DNA of 64,000 nucleotides, from assembly GCA_963676345.2 (NCBI GenBank), contig CAXXTS010000006.1, forward strand, positions 806,001-870,000, written 5' to 3'. This DNA comes from G963665925 sp963676345. Its GTDB lineage: Bacteria > Bacillota > Clostridia > Peptostreptococcales > Acidaminobacteraceae. Of the stretch, positions 60,285 through 64,000 are shown one piece after another. The notes under the pieces are model-generated. The model searched no databases, was not told the DNA's origin, and saw only the letters and a list, made by a program, of their open reading frames with translations. Position numbers and translations under genes: made by a program. Every line of letters begins with the position of its first letter. The first letter of the stretch is position 1.

Positions 60285-60316
60285 CCCGTTGGTGAATACA
60301 CCGGCGGGGTTTTGTC
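60285..60316 (+). terminator. tRNA terminator
   Basis: Arms 60285-60294 and 60299-60308 pair over 10 bp with two G-T, loop AATA, then GTTTTGTCT. The next base begins the structured repeat, as at locus A. Confidence 0.7.
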
Positions 60317-60470
60317 TATGCGAAAAAGACAAAGCAATGCATAAAAGGAGAGTTATTAAACCTGTTGTGGGTACACAAAACAGGTTTAATAGCTCTCCTT
60401 TTATATATGGCGTGGCTAACGACGCGTGCAACTGGAAGTTGCTCTGTGCATTGCTTTGTGTCGTCTAATC
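60317..60470 (+). ncRNA. Structured repeat element, copy B
   Basis: The first 31 bases (60317-60347) match 26 of 31 of copy A (8930-8960). P1: 60334-60341 pairs with 60447-60454 and extends outward through AAAG/CTTT. P2: 60342-60366 pairs with 60379-60403 (25 bp, one G-U). P3: GCGT/ACGC (60410-60413 with 60422-60425) around a GGCTAACG loop. P4: 60428-60433 pairs with 60437-60442 around GGA. P1 and P4 differ from copy A by compensatory changes; P2 sequence is almost wholly different but equally long. Confidence 0.7.
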
Positions 60471-60510
60471 CATGTTTACATGAATGATATCGATGTTCTT
60501 TATTTTTTAT

Positions 60511-60560
60511 TGGTCATGGCTAAGGACCAGGTCAATCTGAGATTTCACGGTGCTGTGCTT
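60511..60560 (+). repeat. Partial copy C of the structured repeat (3' half)
   Basis: TTGGTC-x-GGCTA-x-GGACCAGG, AATC-TGA-GATT and CACGGTGCTGT follow in the same order and spacing as P3, P4 and the P1 3' arm of copy A. The P1 and P2 5' arms are missing. It lies between copy B and a strong terminator. Confidence 0.65.
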
Positions 60561-60593
60561 GCATTTGCTACTAAATAAACGAACTGAATTTGC

Positions 60594-60642
60594 AAAGCGT
60601 CAAAAATCCATTCTATAAAGATGTGATTTTTGACGCTTTTTT
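60594..60642 (+). terminator. Rho-independent terminator after the repeat elements
   Basis: Arms AAAGCGTCAAAAATC (60594-60608) and GATTTTTGACGCTTT (60625-60639) pair perfectly over 15 bp and end in TTTTTT. No protein gene lies directly upstream, so it may end a non-coding transcript. Confidence 0.85.
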
Positions 60643-60686
60643 GACGCAAGACCTTACAATAGAGTCAAAGAAGATGAGGTGATGCC

Positions 60687-61031
60687 ATGAAGGTTAAATA
60701 TAAAATATGGTTTGAGCAGGAAAACAACGTAAAAACATTTGGAAAAGGGCCCTATGAACTACTGCGTCATATTAAAGTGTGTGGGTCTCTCAATAAGGCC
60801 TGCCAGTGTATGGGCATTTCCTACACAAAAGCATCTGCCATTCTAATGCGGTGTGAGGAGGCCATGGACATTGAACTGCTCCACCGCTCGGCGGGAGGTG
60901 CACTGGGCGGTGGAAGCAGCCTAACAGAAGCAGGGGAGCGCTTAATGGTGAAATATGAAGCCTTTATCGGTGATGTGGATTTATCTATACAAAAGATATT
61001 TATGACTTATTTTGACACTGAAAAAGTATAG
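60687..61031 (+). CDS. ModE/LysR-type winged helix-turn-helix protein
   Basis: 114 aa. It corresponds to the N-terminal DNA-binding domain of ModE: KVKYKIWFEQENNVKTFGKGPYELLRHIKVCGSLNKACQCMGISYTKASAILMRCEE, then GGALGGGSSLTEAGERLM. The molybdate-binding MOP domains of E. coli ModE are absent, as in many clostridial short forms. It may regulate molybdate/tungstate or another metal-linked function. AGGTGA lies before ATG 60687. The next gene on the same strand is also a regulator. Confidence 0.88.
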   Translation: MKVKYKIWFEQENNVKTFGKGPYELLRHIKVCGSLNKACQCMGISYTKASAILMRCEEAMDIELLHRSAGGALGGGSSLTEAGERLMVKYEAFIGDVDLSIQKIFMTYFDTEKV

Positions 61032-61120
61032 CAATATTATTCATTCTAAAATCGTGGTAATATAGTGATTAAAAAAGGTCATGGGCACAGTCGCAGAAAC
61101 TGTATGCACTAGGGGGCACA

Positions 61121-64000
61121 ATGATAGCAAAACTACTTGGATGTGGAAGTATTCATGATAGTACGGGTGAAGTGACACTGTCATTTAAAAAAGCATATGC
61201 ACTGCTCTTTTACTTATTAATAGAAAAGACAGCGACAAGAGAGCATATCGTAAACCTTTTATGGGGTGAATTATCAGATGATTCTGCCAAAAAGAATCTT
61301 CGAAACGCAGTCTACGTTATAAGGAAAACACTCAATGATCAAATTATTACATCGCCTAAAAGAGATGTCCTCATCATAGGTGCAGATCAATTTGATTTTG
61401 TCGATGTGTTCTCAATAGATCACTTCACAACAGAGGATATTCTAAGTTTGCCAGATGCAGAATTTCTCAGCGGATTCAATTTAAAGGATGCGCCCTATTT
61501 TGACACCTGGCTGACCAATCAGAAGTATCATTATAATGAAAAGCTTGCAAAGCGCATCAGGGTGCTTGTCAAAGAACACCTTGAAAAGCATGAAGCAGAG
61601 CCTGCAGAGAAACTCGCACGTGTCCTTCTTGAATTCGATGAGTTTGACGAGTCGGCTTATAGACTTCTGTTTAGGGCGCTTGAAATACAAGGGAAATATA
61701 GTGCGGTTGCATCGGCCTATACTACCCTGTGTGAGACACTGGATGAAGAGCTCATGCTCAAGCCTGATGAGACTACAAAAATGATTTTTGAAGAGATTAT
61801 GATGGTCAAATCACGTGAGGAGAGCGCTCGTGAAGTGTGTATTTATGGACGTAAAGAAGAAATCAATCTTTTAAAAGCAAGCCTGTATAGTCATATAAAA
61901 ACACAAAAGAGTAAGAGTATGTTGCTCGTTGGTGGGTCAGGCATTGGAAAATCAACCATACTGACCAACTTCTCCAATCAGGTTGAAAATCAACATACAG
62001 TCTTTTTCGGAAGGTGTTATAGGGCTGAACTCGAATTTCCAATGAGTCCGTGGTTTGCCCTACTTGATCAAATTGCTGGTCATGTTCGCTTAATGGATCA
62101 AAGCCATCATCCAGAAAGCCTTCAGCTGATTGACAGAATAACAAATAATTCAGATTTTCTAACGGATACCACAGAAGAGCGAAAAACAGTTAATAGCTAT
62201 CGTATTGAGAAGGCTATTTTTGACTTGTTTGATACCCTGCTTGAACACAAACGGATCGTTCTAATATTTGAAGATATACAGTGGATGGACAAACTTTCTT
62301 TGAAACTGCTCATTAAGCTCATGGAAAGACCTATGTTCACTGTCCTTTCTGCAAACTCGGACTACACATCTGCACATAACATAATGGAACAGCTCGTTGG
62401 GGTAATCGGCCTTAAAAAGCATGTGATCTCACCGTTTTCTAAACTAGAGACCTTCGAGTTTATTAAAATGGTTCAGGGTCATACGCAGATGAGCATTGAA
62501 AGCCTGAGCAGGCTCTATGAAGAGAGTCAGGGCAATCCACTTTTTGTCATGGAAATGCTCAATGCATATGACTGGTCGAGTGATCATGTTACCTTGCCAA
62601 GTAAGGTTATTGACGTTATGGATTTAAGATTTGACGCCCTTGAGAAAGATGAGAAAATGCTGCTCAATATCGCTTCTAATTTTTATGATTACTTTGATTA
62701 TGAAGATTTAAAATCCATTTCAGGGATGGATGAATGTGCAATTCTCCAGTCTCTTGGACAGCTGGTTCGCAAGCAAATTCTAAAAGAGGTGCATCAGGGT
62801 AAAGAGCTGATGTTTTCATATAGTCATCATGTTTTTAGAGAATATGTCTACAATGCCTTGCCGATGACGGTACGGCGCGTATACCACATGAAAATAGGGT
62901 CTCAGCTGGAAAGAACAGCGGGTGAAACGCCGTCGCTTAACCGAATTTACAGATTGGTTTATAACTACAGTATGGCTGGTAATGCGCTTAAAGAGTTTGA
63001 GTACCGCATTCAGTTTGTTTCAGACTATTTTGATGTGGCTCATGAAATGTTTCCTGTGGTCGGGAATCATATTCATAATGATTCTGAGTATGCCAATATC
63101 ATTAATGTAAATGAAATTCATAAGGAAATCAGTAGAATAGAAGTGCTCTATAAAAGCCTTCAATCAGACCTTCAAAAAGACCTTCAAAAAGACCTTCAAA
63201 AAGACCCCTCTTATCATGCAGTGCTCTTTGCCTACTATAAGCTGGTCGGTAGGTACTGCAACGTTAAAGGGGACTATGAAAAAGCGCGCATCCTTATTGA
63301 AAATATGTACAAACTCGCTGAAGCTGTGCATGATTATGATGAAATGATCAGCGCCTTGCTTTTAACAGCCTATTACAACATCAATATTAGAGATTTAAAG
63401 GCACTGGATGATACCCTAAATGCCGCCTTTGTCACATCTAAGAAGCTGGACGATCAAGGCGTGCTGGGGGTTTTACTCAGGCTCAAAGGCTATAGTCGAA
63501 TACTCAGTGGTGAATTTGACTTAGGTATCAGAACGCTAAAAAAAGCCATAAAAGTATTCGGTGAAATCGCATCTGCCGATGCATACGCATTAAATATAGT
63601 TGGTGCCCACTATTATATTGGGGAAGGATACCGCTTTAGAGGGGACTTTATTGAGGCCATGGCAGAGTATAACCGGGCTGTAGATCTATGCAAGTCTTAT
63701 GGTTATAAGGACAAACTGGCATTTTTGTATGGTTCTATGGGGCAGGTTTATTACGAAACAGAGGACTACGATCAGGCTAAGCAGTATCTTGAAAAAGCCA
63801 AGCTCTTGTATGACCGTGTTGAAGGCGCTTGGGGGCGCACCATGACACTGGGCTTCTACTGCTTGGTGCTGCTTAGAAACAAGCGATATAAGGAAGCCCT
63901 TAAACTGGTACATCAGCTGGATGAAAGCTTTGGTAGAATGAGCAACCCCTATCACAAGGCCCTCGTTTATAGAATAAAGGGTGAAATTTGTTATTTCACC
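61121..64000 (+). CDS. Large BTAD-ATPase-TPR transcriptional regulator (3' end beyond the window)
   Basis: 960 codons are open to the window edge from ATG 61121, preceded by AGGGGG. N-terminal winged helix (KKAYALLFYLLIEKTATREHIVNLLWG ... AKKNLRNAVYVIRKTL) and bacterial transcriptional activator domain (to about residue 240) as in SARP/AfsR-type proteins. An STAND/AAA ATPase follows with P-loop GGSGIGKST (about 271-279) and LIFEDIQWMD. TPR-like helices follow from about residue 680. A fourfold 12-bp repeat encodes DLQK at about residues 680-695. Such proteins activate promoters on ligand or partner binding; the target is unknown. Confidence 0.88.
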   Translation, partial: MIAKLLGCGSIHDSTGEVTLSFKKAYALLFYLLIEKTATREHIVNLLWGELSDDSAKKNLRNAVYVIRKTLNDQIITSPKRDVLIIGADQFDFVDVFSIDHFTTEDILSLPDAEFLSGFNLKDAPYFDTWLTNQKYHYNEKLAKRIRVLVKEHLEKHEAEPAEKLARVLLEFDEFDESAYRLLFRALEIQGKYSAVASAYTTLCETLDEELMLKPDETTKMIFEEIMMVKSREESAREVCIYGRKEEINLLKASLYSHIKTQKSKSMLLVGGSGIGKSTILTNFSNQVENQHTVFFGRCYRAELEFPMSPWFALLDQIAGHVRLMDQSHHPESLQLIDRITNNSDFLTDTTEERKTVNSYRIEKAIFDLFDTLLEHKRIVLIFEDIQWMDKLSLKLLIKLMERPMFTVLSANSDYTSAHNIMEQLVGVIGLKKHVISPFSKLETFEFIKMVQGHTQMSIESLSRLYEESQGNPLFVMEMLNAYDWSSDHVTLPSKVIDVMDLRFDALEKDEKMLLNIASNFYDYFDYEDLKSISGMDECAILQSLGQLVRKQILKEVHQGKELMFSYSHHVFREYVYNALPMTVRRVYHMKIGSQLERTAGETPSLNRIYRLVYNYSMAGNALKEFEYRIQFVSDYFDVAHEMFPVVGNHIHNDSEYANIINVNEIHKEISRIEVLYKSLQSDLQKDLQKDLQKDPSYHAVLFAYYKLVGRYCNVKGDYEKARILIENMYKLAEAVHDYDEMISALLLTAYYNINIRDLKALDDTLNAAFVTSKKLDDQGVLGVLLRLKGYSRILSGEFDLGIRTLKKAIKVFGEIASADAYALNIVGAHYYIGEGYRFRGDFIEAMAEYNRAVDLCKSYGYKDKLAFLYGSMGQVYYETEDYDQAKQYLEKAKLLYDRVEGAWGRTMTLGFYCLVLLRNKRYKEALKLVHQLDESFGRMSNPYHKALVYRIKGEICYFT
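63157..63204 (+). repeat. In-frame 12-bp tandem repeat
   Basis: Four copies of CCTTCAAAAAGA (the first is CCTTCAATCAGA) encode repeated D-L-Q-K at the end of a helical region in the BTAD-ATPase. The number could change by replication slippage without a frameshift. Confidence 0.9.

Noticed and set aside
60195..60320. Integration (att) site at the tRNA-Arg 3' end
   Set aside because: No integrase or direct repeat of the tRNA end is found in the following sequence of the window.

Overview
The window is a chromosomal segment of an anaerobic, low-to-moderate G+C Firmicute, most likely of class Clostridia (an Acidaminobacter/Fusibacter-like or Peptostreptococcales-type organism is my guess, not a proof). 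The evidence is strong AGGAGG-type ribosome binding sites, pyruvate formate-lyase, an anaerobic cobalamin pathway under a B12 riboswitch, a DUF4364 protein, a CD0519/CD1768-type membrane protein, and tRNA genes with encoded CCA. Genes are dense and mostly collinear, with many stop/start overlaps. I see no transposase, integrase, prophage or CRISPR array.

Layout. 1-6.5 kb: end of a GNAT acetyltransferase, valS, folC, and a coupled FolC-like ligase plus RimK-like ATP-grasp ligase. 6.7-8.9 kb: CcdA and a TlpA-like lipoprotein, then a short flagellin-like protein. 8.93-9.55 kb: a structured non-coding repeat locus with a 132-bp tandem array. 9.6-19.9 kb: a CARDB-like protein and a sigma-54 activator, then a sigma-54-type promoter driving a ten-gene Mrp/Mbh-like cation/proton antiporter operon. 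20.1-24.3 kb: a His-tailed MarR regulator and a heterodimeric ABC exporter with two operators around their promoter. 24.4-36.4 kb: a MORN/transglutaminase-like exported protein, a CCA-adding-type nucleotidyltransferase, a TIM-barrel isomerase, a deformylase, an acetyltransferase, MoxR-DUF58-DUF4129 genes and a polysaccharide deacetylase lipoprotein. 36.6-44.7 kb: B12 riboswitch and cbiCDEKTLFGHJ, all steps from sirohydrochlorin to cobyrinate. 44.8-51.5 kb: a membrane protein, hpt, a CHASE4-GGDEF cyclase and pflB-pflA. 51.9-55.4 kb: asd-dapA-dapB-dapH (acetylase branch of lysine/diaminopimelate synthesis). 55.7-59.9 kb: M20 deacylase, CPBP protease, methyltransferase, hslO. 60.0-60.6 kb: tRNA-Phe, tRNA-Arg, then a second copy of the structured repeat. 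60.7-64 kb: a ModE-like wHTH protein and the start of a large BTAD-ATPase-TPR regulator that runs off the window.

The most interesting observation is the structured repeat at 8930-9545 and again at 60317-60470, with a partial copy near 60511-60560. It folds as a closing stem around three hairpins. The two distant full copies keep the loops and flanks but change both sides of the stems together. Differences among the tandem copies are all loop changes or pairing-preserving in the + strand RNA. This is what a structured RNA looks like, and I do not recognise it as a known class. Second-rank items are the sigma-54-controlled antiporter operon with three antiporter-type subunits and a split MrpA, and the FolC-like/RimK-like ligase pair.
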